DNA of 64,000 bases from AV40 sp035568175 (GCA_035568175.1 DATMON010000019.1:1-64000); one strand, 5' to 3'. Counted from the stretch's first letter, positions 25,431 to 34,261 are shown. Made by a program: numbers and translations. The notes: generated from the letters alone by a model not told the origin.

Positions 25431-26845
25431 TTCCATTTTTTCATTTGTTCGGGAAAAGGACAGTGCGCGCAATCGGAATTGTCCTGCAAACAAAAGTCTT
25501 CGTAAATCTGCAAAAGTGCCTGTTGGTGCGCGATTGTTTTGGTGAAGTCGCGCCTTCGCGAACCGTCGCCAAACAAACGCGTGGCGGCGGTTTCGAGTCG
25601 GCGATTGGTCAAACGGGCGGGCAGCTTCGCGTATTCCGGCCAAACGCTTGTCCCGAGCGAAGTCGAGGGATCGACATCCTCCGCCAGCCAAAACGGAAAA
25701 ATGACGTTCGCCAAAATATCGGCGACGCGCGATTCGCCAACCAGCGCCATCGCTTCTGGCGAAACGTCAGCGGCCAATGTGTAATGAAATTTCCAAAATG
25801 GATGATCGAGGCCGTCGAAAAACTTTTCGACAGCGGCGGCGGTTCTTTTTCCCAATGCGCGACGAAACGCCGGCCATTCTTGGACCAAGACCGCCAATGC
25901 CGCCAGGCGACGCTGCGGGTGATTCACGGGGCGAGTCGAGCTCAGTTTCCAAATTTTTGCGGGTAAGATCAGTCGTTGTAATCGATCGCGATGCGGCCAC
26001 CAACGGTCCCACAAGTCGCGCACGTAATTTCTTGCCGATTTCTTATAGATCGCGAGGTCGGGCGTTTCCAGGAAACCGGCGAGGCCAAAAAGGATAGCCT
26101 CAGCATCGTCCAGATTCTTGCGCAACGTTTTCAGAGACAATCTTTGCGCAATCAGCGTAAGCGGCAGCTTGTTCTCTTTATAACCAAGCGCGGTCGCGAT
26201 TTCTTGAAAGAGCGCTTCGTCTCGGCCGTGGTCCGAGCCGGACTGGCAGTTTTCGATCTTTGCGCGGATGCGCGCGGCTTTTTTCTGCAAACGAAATTGC
26301 GCGGCGGCATCGAGCACGCTCCGAACGCGATCTTCCGGCAAATTCCCCAGCGGCGCCTGACAACGCCCGGGACGCGCCAGCGGAATATTGGCGCTGAACG
26401 CTTCCGGCAAAATCGCCGGATCGATCCGGACCTGCGGAACGTTACGATTCGATTTCGTGCGGGTAAAAAATTCACGGTCGCTTTTATCGACGAACACGTG
26501 AAGCACCGTTTCTTCGAACGCGGGATTCATGGCATGACCGTGCAGATCCCAATTCCGATCCACGAGATCGATTTCGATACAGCCGTGTCGTGGTTCGCCG
26601 TCATTCACCTGGACCGCGGCGTCGCAAAAATCGGGGCCGGATTCCCGGTTCCAGGTGCCGAACTGCACGATGTCGATCTTATCACCGGTCGTGCTGACGA
26701 AATTTTTTCCAAATTCGCCGGCGAACCAGCGAGCTTGAATCTCAAGTTCGTTTGGTGTGCGCAGCGGAAGAAAAAGCGCGCGTTCGCGGATACGTGTGGT
26801 CTCTAGAATTTCGGCGTAGCGCCGACCTTCGGGGGGAACTGTCAT
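25427..26845 (-). CDS. DUF2851 family protein
   Basis: A 472-residue protein of the DUF2851 family, function unknown. Features: early WFAGEFGKNFVSTTGD, VQFGTWNRESGPDFCDA, GCIEIDLVDRNWDLHGH (an endonuclease-like acidic strand, inference) and a C-terminal cysteine cluster CLQDNSDCAHCPFP. Residues VDPSTSLGTSVWPEYA near position 390 include a peptide encoded by a common dispersed repeat (about 25648-25672), suggesting an in-frame insertion. It overlaps the pseudopilin gene by ATGA. It carries one copy of GATGTCGATCTT (plus strand, 26669). Confidence 0.85.
   Translation of the reverse strand: MTVPPEGRRYAEILETTRIRERALFLPLRTPNELEIQARWFAGEFGKNFVSTTGDKIDIVQFGTWNRESGPDFCDAAVQVNDGEPRHGCIEIDLVDRNWDLHGHAMNPAFEETVLHVFVDKSDREFFTRTKSNRNVPQVRIDPAILPEAFSANIPLARPGRCQAPLGNLPEDRVRSVLDAAAQFRLQKKAARIRAKIENCQSGSDHGRDEALFQEIATALGYKENKLPLTLIAQRLSLKTLRKNLDDAEAILFGLAGFLETPDLAIYKKSARNYVRDLWDRWWPHRDRLQRLILPAKIWKLSSTRPVNHPQRRLAALAVLVQEWPAFRRALGKRTAAAVEKFFDGLDHPFWKFHYTLAADVSPEAMALVGESRVADILANVIFPFWLAEDVDPSTSLGTSVWPEYAKLPARLTNRRLETAATRLFGDGSRRRDFTKTIAHQQALLQIYEDFCLQDNSDCAHCPFPEQMKKWK
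25648..25672. repeat. Dispersed repeat within the DUF2851 coding region
   Basis: TTGTCCCGAGCGAAGTCGAG then GGATC matches a repeat widespread in environmental genomes. In frame it gives D-P-S-T-S-L-G-T-S on the minus strand. It also resembles the GAGCGAAG core of the TGTCAT...ATCTC family. Confidence 0.5.
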
Positions 26846-26876
26846 GTCGAGCCAAGGCCAGTATCTCCGAGGATCC
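26840..26876. repeat. Degenerate TGTCAT...ATCTC repeat upstream of the DUF2851 gene
   Basis: TGTCATGTCGAGCCAAGGCC followed by AGTATCTCCGAGG resembles one end of the GIY-YIG element repeats (46648-46679). It overlaps the very start of the DUF2851 gene. Confidence 0.45.
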
Positions 26877-26908
26877 AGAGATTTGGCAACTTTGTTTGAC
26901 GAGGAAAC

Positions 26909-27961
26909 CTATTTCGTCGGCGCCGGCTCGAGGGTTGACTCAACGCTCTCCGGATGCCGTTGGTTCACATGCCCGCGCAAATTCTCAACGATTTGCTCGA
27001 CGTCAGCGGCTCGCGAGCGCGGAAAGATGAAGAGATATCGCGCGCCTTTGCCGGTTTCCGGCACAATGATCAGATTTTCCGAGAGGAACTTCGGTTCGTG
27101 GGCAACCATCATTCCTTCGAGATCGATGGTCTCGGCAAACGGGCGACGGTTCTTGCGCGCGATGAACCAAAGTTTTTTCGGCTCTTCGGTAGTTGATACG
27201 ACAGCTCCGAACAGATTCGCCGGAATGCGCCGGCCGCGTCCGCTGAGACAAGGCGCTGCCCACGCGATGTTTTCGTCGAGCGTGTTCTCGTTTCTGAAAA
27301 TCTCGGCCAGGGTCGGAGGCAAAGTGATTGGCAACCTGGCCGGGAGTTTGTAATCGGGTGGGAAATTCAGTTTTTTCCAGGCCAACCAAAGTTTTGCTTT
27401 CATCGCGCGCAGAATCTTTGGCGCAAAATAAAAGAAAGCCGCAATCGCTACGGCGAAGATCGACAATGCGATTACCGGATTGTAGTGGATCAAGGCGAGC
27501 CCGCCGAAGACGGCGAGATCTTCGCCGACACTGAGGGCAATGTTGGAAAACGGTTCGGGCGAAGCATTGGTGGCGAGCCTCGTCGATGCTTTGGCGGTGT
27601 GAGTAATGAGGCTTGTGCCGCCGGCGAGGAGCGCCACGATTACCGTGAACGTCGGGCTTGGATGTCCCACCACCTGAATCGCCAGCAAAGCGCCGCCGAT
27701 TGGGCGAATCACAGTGTGGACGGCGTCCCAGATGGAATCGATCCACGGGATTTTGTCTGCGAAAAATTCGAGAAAATAAAGAACGCCGGCAATAGTGATA
27801 ACGGCGGGATGTCCGAGAATTTCGAGCGCCTGGTAATCGGGGCTCAGCGTGATCCAGTGAAAATGAATGGCCAGTCCGGTAACAAAAACTGTGAGATAAA
27901 GATTGATCCCGGCCAGCGCAGCGAGACCGAGCGCAACGCTGAGTAGATTTAGCCGATCCAC
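26909..27961 (-). CDS. DUF4126 family membrane protein
   Basis: A 350-residue protein with about five membrane segments in its first 190 residues and a soluble C-terminal half. The N-terminal ALGLAALAGINLYLTVFVTGLA and YFLEFFADKIPWIDSIWDAVHT match the DUF4126 family. The soluble part (RLPITLPPTLAEIFRNEN onward) resembles the separate short DUF of PRC-barrel-free regulatory tails; I do not recognise it further. Function unknown. It is oriented with, but separated from, the DUF2851 gene. Confidence 0.8.
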   Translation of the reverse strand: MDRLNLLSVALGLAALAGINLYLTVFVTGLAIHFHWITLSPDYQALEILGHPAVITIAGVLYFLEFFADKIPWIDSIWDAVHTVIRPIGGALLAIQVVGHPSPTFTVIVALLAGGTSLITHTAKASTRLATNASPEPFSNIALSVGEDLAVFGGLALIHYNPVIALSIFAVAIAAFFYFAPKILRAMKAKLWLAWKKLNFPPDYKLPARLPITLPPTLAEIFRNENTLDENIAWAAPCLSGRGRRIPANLFGAVVSTTEEPKKLWFIARKNRRPFAETIDLEGMMVAHEPKFLSENLIIVPETGKGARYLFIFPRSRAADVEQIVENLRGHVNQRHPESVESTLEPAPTK

Positions 27962-28079
27962 AAAGAAAGTATCTGCCCGCGGCCGAAATTGTCACGCCAC
28001 GAAAATGATGAACCGAGAGCACTTTTGGCTTTTGTAATTCGTCGTTCGTCATTAGGTCATTCGTCATTATAATCGCGCC

Positions 28080-29360
28080 ATGCTCGACATTCGTTTGATC
28101 CGCGAGAAGCCTGATTTTGTTCGCGAACGGATCGCATCACGCGGTGGCGAGGACGCGGGGAAGATCGACGAGCTGTTGAAAGTCGATGCCGAGCGGCGAA
28201 AAGCCGAGACCGAGCTGCAACAGTTGCAGTCCGAGCGCAATCGATTGAGTAAGGAAATCGGCGCGAAAAAATCCCACGGCGAAGCGACAAAGGATCTGGA
28301 AGCCGAAGTCCGAAAGATTGGCGACAAGATTGCCGATCTCAATGAGCGGGCGGCCAACTTCGACGAACAGCAAGAAACTCTGCTTCTCGAGATCCCAAAT
28401 TTGCCGCACGCGAGCGTTCCGCTCGGCAAAGATCCGAGTGCGAACAAAATTGTTCGGGAGTGGGGGAAGAAACCGAAACTCGCCGGCAAAGCGCTCGATC
28501 ACGTCGCGCTCGGCGAAAAATTAAAACTTCTCGACCTCGATCGCGCGACCAAGTTGAGCGGGAGCGGTTTCATTTGTTTTACCGGCGCGGGCGCGAAGCT
28601 CGAGCGCGCCTTGATCAATTTCATGATCGATCTGCACACGCGCGAGCACGGCTACCTCGAGATCAGTCCGCCGTTTGTCGTCCGGCGCGATTGCATGATC
28701 GGCACGACTCAGCTGCCCAAGTTTGAATCCGATATGTACGGCTTGGAAAACGGCGAATTATTTCTCGTGCCGACCGCCGAAGTGCCGGTGACAAATCTTC
28801 ATCGCGAAGAAATTCTAGCGATTGTCGATCTTCCGAAGAAATTTGTCGCTTACACGCCATGTTTTCGGCGTGAGGCCGGCTCGGCCGGCCGTGAGACGCG
28901 AGGAATTCTCCGCGTGCATCAGTTCGATAAAGTGGAGCTGGTCAAAATCACGACGGCGGAAAAATCGTACGAAGAATTGGAATCACTGGTCGCGGACGCG
29001 GAAAAGGTTTTACAGCTGCTGGATCTCCATTATCGCGTGATCGAGCTTTGCACCGGTGATGTGACTTTTGGTTCGGCCAAAACTTACGACATTGAAGTCT
29101 GGTCGCCCGGTTCCGGCGACGACGGGGCGTTTCTGGAAGTTTCGAGCTGCTCCAACTACGAAGATTTTCAGGCGCGCCGGATGAATCTCCGCTATAAGGG
29201 CGCGGACGGGAAAAACAAATTCGCGCACACACTCAACGGCTCGGGGTTGGCCTTGCCGAGATTATTCGCGGCATTGATCGAAACTTTTCAGCAGCCGGAC
29301 GGCTCGGTCCGTATTCCGGAAAAATTGCAATCCTACTTCGGCGCGACTGAAATTCGGTAG
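28080..29360 (+). CDS. serS: Seryl-tRNA synthetase
   Basis: A 426-residue class II synthetase. The N-terminal long coiled-coil arm (residues about 30-105, rich in Glu/Lys/Arg) is followed by the catalytic core: TAEVPVTNLHREEIL, motif 2 FRREAGSAGRETRGILRVHQ, DKVELVKIT, and motif 3 NGSGLALPRLFAALIET. Full length. The last codon is followed without gap by GTCTAACC-type sequence, the edge of an attC-like cassette pair on the opposite strand. Confidence 0.97.
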   Translation: MLDIRLIREKPDFVRERIASRGGEDAGKIDELLKVDAERRKAETELQQLQSERNRLSKEIGAKKSHGEATKDLEAEVRKIGDKIADLNERAANFDEQQETLLLEIPNLPHASVPLGKDPSANKIVREWGKKPKLAGKALDHVALGEKLKLLDLDRATKLSGSGFICFTGAGAKLERALINFMIDLHTREHGYLEISPPFVVRRDCMIGTTQLPKFESDMYGLENGELFLVPTAEVPVTNLHREEILAIVDLPKKFVAYTPCFRREAGSAGRETRGILRVHQFDKVELVKITTAEKSYEELESLVADAEKVLQLLDLHYRVIELCTGDVTFGSAKTYDIEVWSPGSGDDGAFLEVSSCSNYEDFQARRMNLRYKGADGKNKFAHTLNGSGLALPRLFAALIETFQQPDGSVRIPEKLQSYFGATEIR

Positions 29361-29379
29361 TCTAACCAGAGAATCTAAC
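29360..29379 (-). other. Core-site-like repeats at the edge of the cassette pair
   Basis: On the minus strand GTTAGAT and GTTAGAC stand 13 nt apart. Both fit the integron core consensus GTTRRRY. The GTTAGAC abuts the serS stop codon. No full attC hairpin is visible here, so this may be a truncated terminal site. Confidence 0.35.
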
Positions 29380-29389
29380 GACGATTGGC

Positions 29390-29785
29390 CTATTCATTCA
29401 CGTTGTCGATGGATGTGAGGTAAAGCTTGGATCCGACTTGCTCGAATATGAATCGAATTGGGTATTCACCTACATCGCACCAAGCCTCGTAATGGATCAG
29501 TCCCTTCCATTTTTGCGGGTGAAGCACTGAAGTTTCGAAGCACCGCTTTGTTGGTTGGGGGAAAATGACTGGGTACTGCCGTGCGAATTCCTTTGCGGAC
29601 TTGATGTCGCCTGCGAATTCGTTGCAATGAACTGGAAACTTGGCCATCGAAGTCAAAGTGTGGAGATCATTGGTCTTCAGCGCCGCCTGGTATTTTGCCC
29701 ACTGGATTGATACGTCTCGAGGCAACTCCGGAACACCCGCATAGGCTGGAATGACCAGGGCAATGGCAAGGAGAAGGTGCTTCAT
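29390..29785 (-). CDS. Small secreted protein of unknown function (cassette-like)
   Basis: A 131-residue protein with a signal peptide (MKHLLLAIALVIPAYA). The mature part has two cysteines (CNEF, CFETS) and a third in WCDVGEYPIRF; the end IFEQVGSKLYLTSIDN reads as a beta-rich domain. I do not recognise a family. It lies between an attC-like site (29804-29927) and core-site-like repeats after serS, as a gene cassette would. It is more AT-rich than its neighbours. Confidence 0.65.
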   Translation of the reverse strand: MKHLLLAIALVIPAYAGVPELPRDVSIQWAKYQAALKTNDLHTLTSMAKFPVHCNEFAGDIKSAKEFARQYPVIFPQPTKRCFETSVLHPQKWKGLIHYEAWCDVGEYPIRFIFEQVGSKLYLTSIDNVNE

Positions 29786-29803
29786 GAAAGATCCCTGGGA
29801 ATC

Positions 29804-29927
29804 GCCCTAACGAGAACAAGATGAGCGACGGCCACCAAGAGCGGGCATCGCTTTGCCCGAAACTGTTCTAATCATTTGAAATGTGAATACGGAGCGGGCG
29901 GCGGTTCGCTCCAGCGCTTGGTTGGAC
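29804..29927 (-). repeat. attC-like integron recombination site
   Basis: Read on the minus strand it starts GTCCAAC (fits RYYYAAC) and ends with GTTAGGGC (one mismatch to GTTRRRY). Next to the ends, CAAG-(N)-GAGCG-(N)-CCGCC pairs with GGCCG-CGCTC-(N)-CTTG, giving the interrupted hairpin typical of attC. The 124-bp length is within the usual range. Translated, one arm gives N-Q-A-L-E-R-T-A, a peptide seen often in attC-like repeats. It lies between two cassette-like genes. Confidence 0.6.
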
Positions 29928-29957
29928 CTACCATCCAATAGTCTCATTTGTGCTGGT

Positions 29958-30398
29958 CTAGTTGAGCTTTTCGTTCGTGAGAGTGAAATCGTAAAGCACG
30001 AACTCCTCAATCGGATCTTGGAATCCTTCGGCGTTCGCGACATTTGGCAGCAAGCCATACATTCGGTTCACGCGATGCCAATCGCGCCTGCCCTCTCCGC
30101 GAGCTGCAGCGTGATAACGTACCATCTTCGGAAAGGTGCTTTGTATCGCGAGCATCCGGTTGCCTTTGGGTGTGACAGTAAACTCGCCGACAATGTAGGG
30201 CTGCTTCGTCGACGCAGTGAGCAGACGCGGATTGACCAGCCGATTTCCGCGTTGGTCAAAGGCGATGGCGAACTTCTGGTGGAATCGAATGTGAATCTTG
30301 TCGCGAACGTGCGTGATGTCGATCGGCTCGTACTCTGCGCGTGAGGACGTGCAGCAAATTACTGACAACAGCAGAACGGCGAGACGTGTGGCTTTCAT
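29958..30398 (-). CDS. Small secreted protein of unknown function (cassette-like)
   Basis: A 146-residue protein with a signal peptide (LAVLLLSVICCTSSRA, possibly a lipobox at Cys15/16). The mature part is basic with YEPIDITHVRDKIHIRFHQ and VGEFTVTPKGNRMLAIQSTF; no family recognised. An attC-like end GTTAGAC lies 14 nt before its ATG and a second attC-like site follows the stop. This arrangement fits the first gene of a two-cassette array. Confidence 0.65.
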   Translation of the reverse strand: MKATRLAVLLLSVICCTSSRAEYEPIDITHVRDKIHIRFHQKFAIAFDQRGNRLVNPRLLTASTKQPYIVGEFTVTPKGNRMLAIQSTFPKMVRYHAAARGEGRRDWHRVNRMYGLLPNVANAEGFQDPIEEFVLYDFTLTNEKLN

Positions 30399-30412
30399 GT
30401 TGCGTGCAGTAG

Positions 30413-30459
30413 GTCTAACGAGGATTAGATGGAATTTTGCGGCCTAATCCGGTTATAGG
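30413..30459 (-). repeat. attC-like site, short, at the head of the cassette pair
   Basis: On the minus strand ATAACCGGATTAG pairs with CTAATCCTCGTT and the site ends GTTAGAC, matching GTTRRRY. GGATTAG/CTAATCC is a perfect 7-bp stem. At 47 bp it is short for attC, and the outer end does not fit RYYYAAC well. Confidence 0.4.
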
Positions 30460-30520
30460 TTGGCAACTGATGGGGGAACGGTGCATGTGGCATTCTATTT
30501 TGCCGGCTGATTGAAATCAA

Positions 30521-31420
30521 TCAGTCGCTGCTGCCTTCGGCAAAGAGATTCAACTGGTCGCGCTCCTTCGCCGATGAAATTTTTTCTTCTTCCGACGGCA
30601 GTGGAAGTTCGTAACCCAAACGTTGAGCAAGACGCTGCGCAGTTTCCGGCGCAAAGCCCTCGAAATGGTTGCTGACGAACGACCAAACGTTGCGTACCTC
30701 GCCGAGATGGCGCTCAATCTTGAGGCCCCAACTTTCCAGCGCGGCTTCACGTTTCCAAAGAAGCGTGTCGTAACGATGAACGTGTTTGCCCGCCGCGTCA
30801 TATTTTGTCGAGTAATCGCCGAGTAATCGCAGATAAAGAAAATCGGTCGTCTGCGGCAAAAATTCGAACGGCGCGAGATTGCGTTCGTTGAGCGGACTGG
30901 TGTCGGCCCAAATCCAGCAGATGCGGTGTTCTTCCAACAACCGGATGATTTGCGGCCGGTGCCAGCCAGGATGACGAAATTCAATAGCAAACCGGAAACC
31001 TTTCGGCAGCTGCATAAGAAATTTACGGAGGGTTTGTCTTCCATCCTTGGGCGTGAAAGACGGCGGCAGTTGGATCAGCACGACCCGGAGCTTCGATTCG
31101 AGTGGCTCGATCGCGCGCAGAAACGCATTCAATTCGGCGGAGCAATCGCGCAACCGGCAGACATGGGTGATTTCGCGCGGAAGTTTGCAGCTGAAACGAA
31201 ACGAAGCGGGAGTCAGCTCGACCCAGCGCCGGACCGCGTTCTCGGCCGGGACGCTGTAAAAAGTCGAATCGATTTCGACTGCGGGTAAATAGCGCGCGTA
31301 AAATTCGAGCCATTCAGAATCGGGCAAATCTGACGGGTAAAAGCTTCCCCGCCAATCCGGGAAACTCCAGGCGCAGGCGCCGATTCGAATTTTTTGTTGA
31401 TCGGTGAGGTTCAAATCCAC
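30521..31420 (-). CDS. DUF72 family protein
   Basis: A 299-residue TIM-barrel-like protein of the DUF72 (YecE) family. Hallmarks: RIGACAWSFPDWRGSFYP at the N-terminus, ARYLPAVEIDSTFYSVP, FRFSCKLPREITH, LIQLPPSF, FRFAIEFRHPGW and a late VSNHFEGFAPETAQ. Function is unproven. GTG at 31420 is chosen because homology begins just after it; the frame is open far upstream but there it opposes the bamD region. It is divergent from bamD across about 160 nt. Confidence 0.88.
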   Translation of the reverse strand: MDLNLTDQQKIRIGACAWSFPDWRGSFYPSDLPDSEWLEFYARYLPAVEIDSTFYSVPAENAVRRWVELTPASFRFSCKLPREITHVCRLRDCSAELNAFLRAIEPLESKLRVVLIQLPPSFTPKDGRQTLRKFLMQLPKGFRFAIEFRHPGWHRPQIIRLLEEHRICWIWADTSPLNERNLAPFEFLPQTTDFLYLRLLGDYSTKYDAAGKHVHRYDTLLWKREAALESWGLKIERHLGEVRNVWSFVSNHFEGFAPETAQRLAQRLGYELPLPSEEEKISSAKERDQLNLFAEGSSD

Positions 31421-31583
31421 CGGAAATCTATGCCAAATCGCAAGGCGCGGGAAGATGTCGATTCTTGTCCGCCGACGGACGGACTCGTCCAGTGGCGAGC
31501 AATTTGAACGACGCGAAAACGGTGAGGTTTCGCGTGTCGCGCAACTTGACGGAGGGGATAAGTCAACTACCCTGCCAGTCCCG

Positions 31584-32873
31584 ATGAAATTCCGAGTTCT
31601 CCCGTTGTTTTTCCTGCTCGGACTGGGCCTGTTTTTATTGCGATCGAGCGATGCTGCGGTCGTTTTTCGGCCCGGTGAAAAAGCAAAATATGTCGCACCG
31701 GGTGAAGAAGAGTTGAACGGAAACGCGGCGGAACTTTTTGAAATCGGACAGAACGCGGAAAAAGAAAAGAACCCGAAGCGGGCCATTCGCGCCTATCGTC
31801 AGCTTGTCCGGAAATATCCGCGTGATGCGCTGGCAGCTGGAGCCGCGTTTCGCACAGCCGTGTTGCTGGAAGAGGTGCGTGAATTTTTGGTCGCCGCTGG
31901 CGCGTATCGAGCCATTGTAGAAAATTACCGGACGAGCCCACATTTCAATGAAGCGATTGAGGCGCAATTCCGGATCGGCGAAATGTATCTGGCCGGCAAA
32001 AAACTGAAGTTGCTCGGCATTCCCTTGGCAACCTCAATGGACCGCGCGGTAGAAATTTTCGCAGCCGTGATTCGGACTGCGCCCTACGGTAAATACACCG
32101 CGCGCGCACAATTCAACATTGGTCTGGCCCGCGAAAAACAGGGGGCCAACGACGCCGCTCTCCAGGCCTACGCGGCCGTGGTCGATAAATTTCCAAATGA
32201 TCCGGTGGCGGCGGACGCGCAATACCAAATTGGTTACATCTGGTTCATGGCTTCGCGGAGTGGCGTAAAGGACATCGCGGCGACGAACAACTCGCGAACT
32301 GCGTTCCAGGATTTCTTGTTTCGTTATCCTAACAGCGAAAAAGCAGCCCAAGCGCGCGCCAATCTTGCCCTGTTGGAACATAAGGCGACCAGCAGCTCAT
32401 TCGATGTCGCGCGCTATTACGATAAAATGAAAGCGTACCGCGCGGCGGTCATTTATTACAACGAGGTGATTCGGCAACAGCCCGGATCGGCCGAAAGCGA
32501 GAAGGCGAAGAAACGGATCGATCAGTTGCGGGCAAAACTCGGCGAGAAGGCGCTTCAGCCTTTGCAAGATACAAAGGAAGCGGACAAAAAGAAAAGCGCT
32601 GAGCAGGAGAAAGCCAAGAGCGCGGCGCCAAGCTCGCTCGCTCCGAATCCCGCCCCGATATTGCCGCCGGATTTGGACAACACGCTTCCCCCGCCACCCT
32701 CGACATCTTCGGGCCCGAGCGCATCGCCGCAATCTTCATCGGAGCCGGAAACCGCGCCGACGCCCGAGCCTTCGAGTACGCCGGCGCCGAATGAATCGCC
32801 GGCCGAAAGCGCGACGCCGTCGCCGCCGGAGGACTCCGGGTCTTCTCAAGCAACGGCCTCGCCGACGCCGTGA
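31584..32873 (+). CDS. bamD: BamD-like outer-membrane assembly lipoprotein/TPR protein
   Basis: A 429-residue protein. A signal peptide (residues 1-24) precedes TPR-type helices: LFEIGQNAEKEKNPKRAIRA, YRQLVRKYPRDALAAGAAFR, then AQFNIGLAREKQGANDAALQ, FPNDPVAADAQYQIG and YYDKMKAYRAAVIYYNEVIR, the last being the BamD C-terminal pattern. The tail from about residue 345 is Pro/Ser/Glu-rich and probably disordered. BamD helps fold outer-membrane proteins; the C-terminal extension is unusual. No lipobox cysteine is obvious. It overlaps lptE by GTGA. Confidence 0.8.
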   Translation: MKFRVLPLFFLLGLGLFLLRSSDAAVVFRPGEKAKYVAPGEEELNGNAAELFEIGQNAEKEKNPKRAIRAYRQLVRKYPRDALAAGAAFRTAVLLEEVREFLVAAGAYRAIVENYRTSPHFNEAIEAQFRIGEMYLAGKKLKLLGIPLATSMDRAVEIFAAVIRTAPYGKYTARAQFNIGLAREKQGANDAALQAYAAVVDKFPNDPVAADAQYQIGYIWFMASRSGVKDIAATNNSRTAFQDFLFRYPNSEKAAQARANLALLEHKATSSSFDVARYYDKMKAYRAAVIYYNEVIRQQPGSAESEKAKKRIDQLRAKLGEKALQPLQDTKEADKKKSAEQEKAKSAAPSSLAPNPAPILPPDLDNTLPPPPSTSSGPSASPQSSSEPETAPTPEPSSTPAPNESPAESATPSPPEDSGSSQATASPTP

Positions 32874-33376
32874 AGACTTCCATCGCGGCGGCGTTGGCCT
32901 GCCTTTGTTTGAATGGTTGCCTCGGCTACCACGTCGGACCGGCCAAGCCGTATTATCTTCGCGACGTTCACACAATTGCCATCCCGACTTTCGAAAACAA
33001 AACGCTTATTCCGCGCGTGGAAGTGCTCGTGACCGATACCGTGATCAAACAATTTCAACAGGATGGTACTTTTCGAATTGGAAATGGCGCTTCGGCGGAC
33101 GCGACGCTGAAAGGTGAAATCATTCGCATTGGCAGGTCGCCCGCGCGCTCGGTTAGGGGGAACGTTTTGGCGACGAGCGAATTTAATCTCGATATGCGGG
33201 TTAAATACAAACTCCTCGGCCCGGACGGTAAACCGCTCGGCGCGTCCGGCGAAGTGTCCGGCACCACCAGCTTTTTCGTTGGGACCGATGTCACGACCGA
33301 CGAACGGCAGGCGCTGCCTTTAGCCGCGGAAGAATTGGCGAACCGGCTTGTTACTCAGCTGAGCGAAGGCTGGTGA
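32870..33376 (+). CDS. lptE: LptE-like LPS-assembly lipoprotein
   Basis: A 168-residue lipoprotein: signal with lipobox LCLNGCLGYHVGP (Cys17). The mature part has IAIPTFENKTLIPRVEVLVT, typical of LptE/RlpB-like DUF4136-like proteins of this phylum, and EVSGTTSFFVGTDVTTDERQ near the end. LptE plugs the LptD barrel in the outer membrane. Start is a GTG overlapping the bamD stop, so the pair is cotranscribed. It complements lptA/B/C at 12.7-14.7 kb. Confidence 0.82.
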   Translation: MKTSIAAALACLCLNGCLGYHVGPAKPYYLRDVHTIAIPTFENKTLIPRVEVLVTDTVIKQFQQDGTFRIGNGASADATLKGEIIRIGRSPARSVRGNVLATSEFNLDMRVKYKLLGPDGKPLGASGEVSGTTSFFVGTDVTTDERQALPLAAEELANRLVTQLSEGW

Positions 33377-33382
33377 CGCGGC

Positions 33383-34261
33383 ATGAAAGGTGAAGAGAAA
33401 CTTTGGAGTATTCTCAACGACAAACTCGAGACGCTCCGCGCCAGCAGCCGTCTGCCCGAAGCCATTCGCGTTGCCGAAACTTTACTCGAGCTGGCCAAGC
33501 GCACGTTTGGCGAAGACGACAACGCGCTGGCGCTAAGTTACGAAAAACTCGGGCAGCTTCTCGACCAAAGCGGCGACCGTGTCAAAGCCAAGCCCTACTT
33601 GCTAAAGGCGCACGGGGTTCTGGAAAAAGCCAAGCCGCCCGACCAGCGTTTGCTTTACCGATCGGCGCGGCGGCTTGCTTTTTTATGCGATAATCTTGGC
33701 CAACAGGAAGAAGCGATCCGTTATTATGAGAAGGCGATCGCGGCCGGGACGCAATTGGACGATCTGCCCTATGCGGATTTGGGGACGATGCTCAATAACG
33801 TCGCGCTGATTTTCCGGAAATCGGGCCGGCAAAAAGCGGCAGAGCCGTACTACTTGCACGCGCTTCAGATTTACGAAAAGCAGCTTGGGCCACAGCACGC
33901 CGACGTCGCGTCTGTTCTGAATAACCTCGCAGTCTTTTACACTAACGAGAAGCGTTATGCCGAGGCTGAGAGAACTCATCTGCGTGCGCTTGGAATTAGA
34001 GAAAAAGTGCTGCCGTCGGCGCATCCCGACATCGCGCAATCGAAATGCAATCTGGCGGTGGTCTATCATTCCCGCGGCGATTATCCGAAAGCGGCCGAAC
34101 TATATCGCGCGTCGCTCAAGAGCTGGGAAGAAGCGACCGATCAGCCGCCGGAAGATTACGAAATCGTTGCCGCCAATTACGCCGATTTGCTCCGTTCGTT
34201 AGGCAAAGCGCGAAAAGCGCAGCAGCTTGAAGCGCGGGCGCGCAAACGGCGACGCGGTTAA
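33383..34261 (+). CDS. Tetratricopeptide repeat protein
   Basis: A 292-residue protein made almost wholly of TPR units of the long kinesin-light-chain type: AIRVAETLLELAKRTFGEDD, EEAIRYYEKAIAAG, AAEPYYLHALQIYEKQLG, YAEAERTHLRALGIREKVLP, YPKAAELYRASLKSWEEATD. No signal peptide or membrane segment is seen, so it is probably cytoplasmic. It follows lptE by 6 nt and is likely in the same transcript. Partner unknown. Confidence 0.85.
   Translation: MKGEEKLWSILNDKLETLRASSRLPEAIRVAETLLELAKRTFGEDDNALALSYEKLGQLLDQSGDRVKAKPYLLKAHGVLEKAKPPDQRLLYRSARRLAFLCDNLGQQEEAIRYYEKAIAAGTQLDDLPYADLGTMLNNVALIFRKSGRQKAAEPYYLHALQIYEKQLGPQHADVASVLNNLAVFYTNEKRYAEAERTHLRALGIREKVLPSAHPDIAQSKCNLAVVYHSRGDYPKAAELYRASLKSWEEATDQPPEDYEIVAANYADLLRSLGKARKAQQLEARARKRRRG

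Noticed and set aside
29807..30058. Minus-strand open frame containing N-Q-A-L-E-R-T-A
   Set aside because: It lies across an attC-like site; the peptide is a translation of the recombination site, not a gene.
31404..31583. N-terminal extension of the bamD-like gene
   Set aside because: It would place 60 non-homologous residues before a clear signal peptide and overlaps the start of the divergent DUF72 gene.
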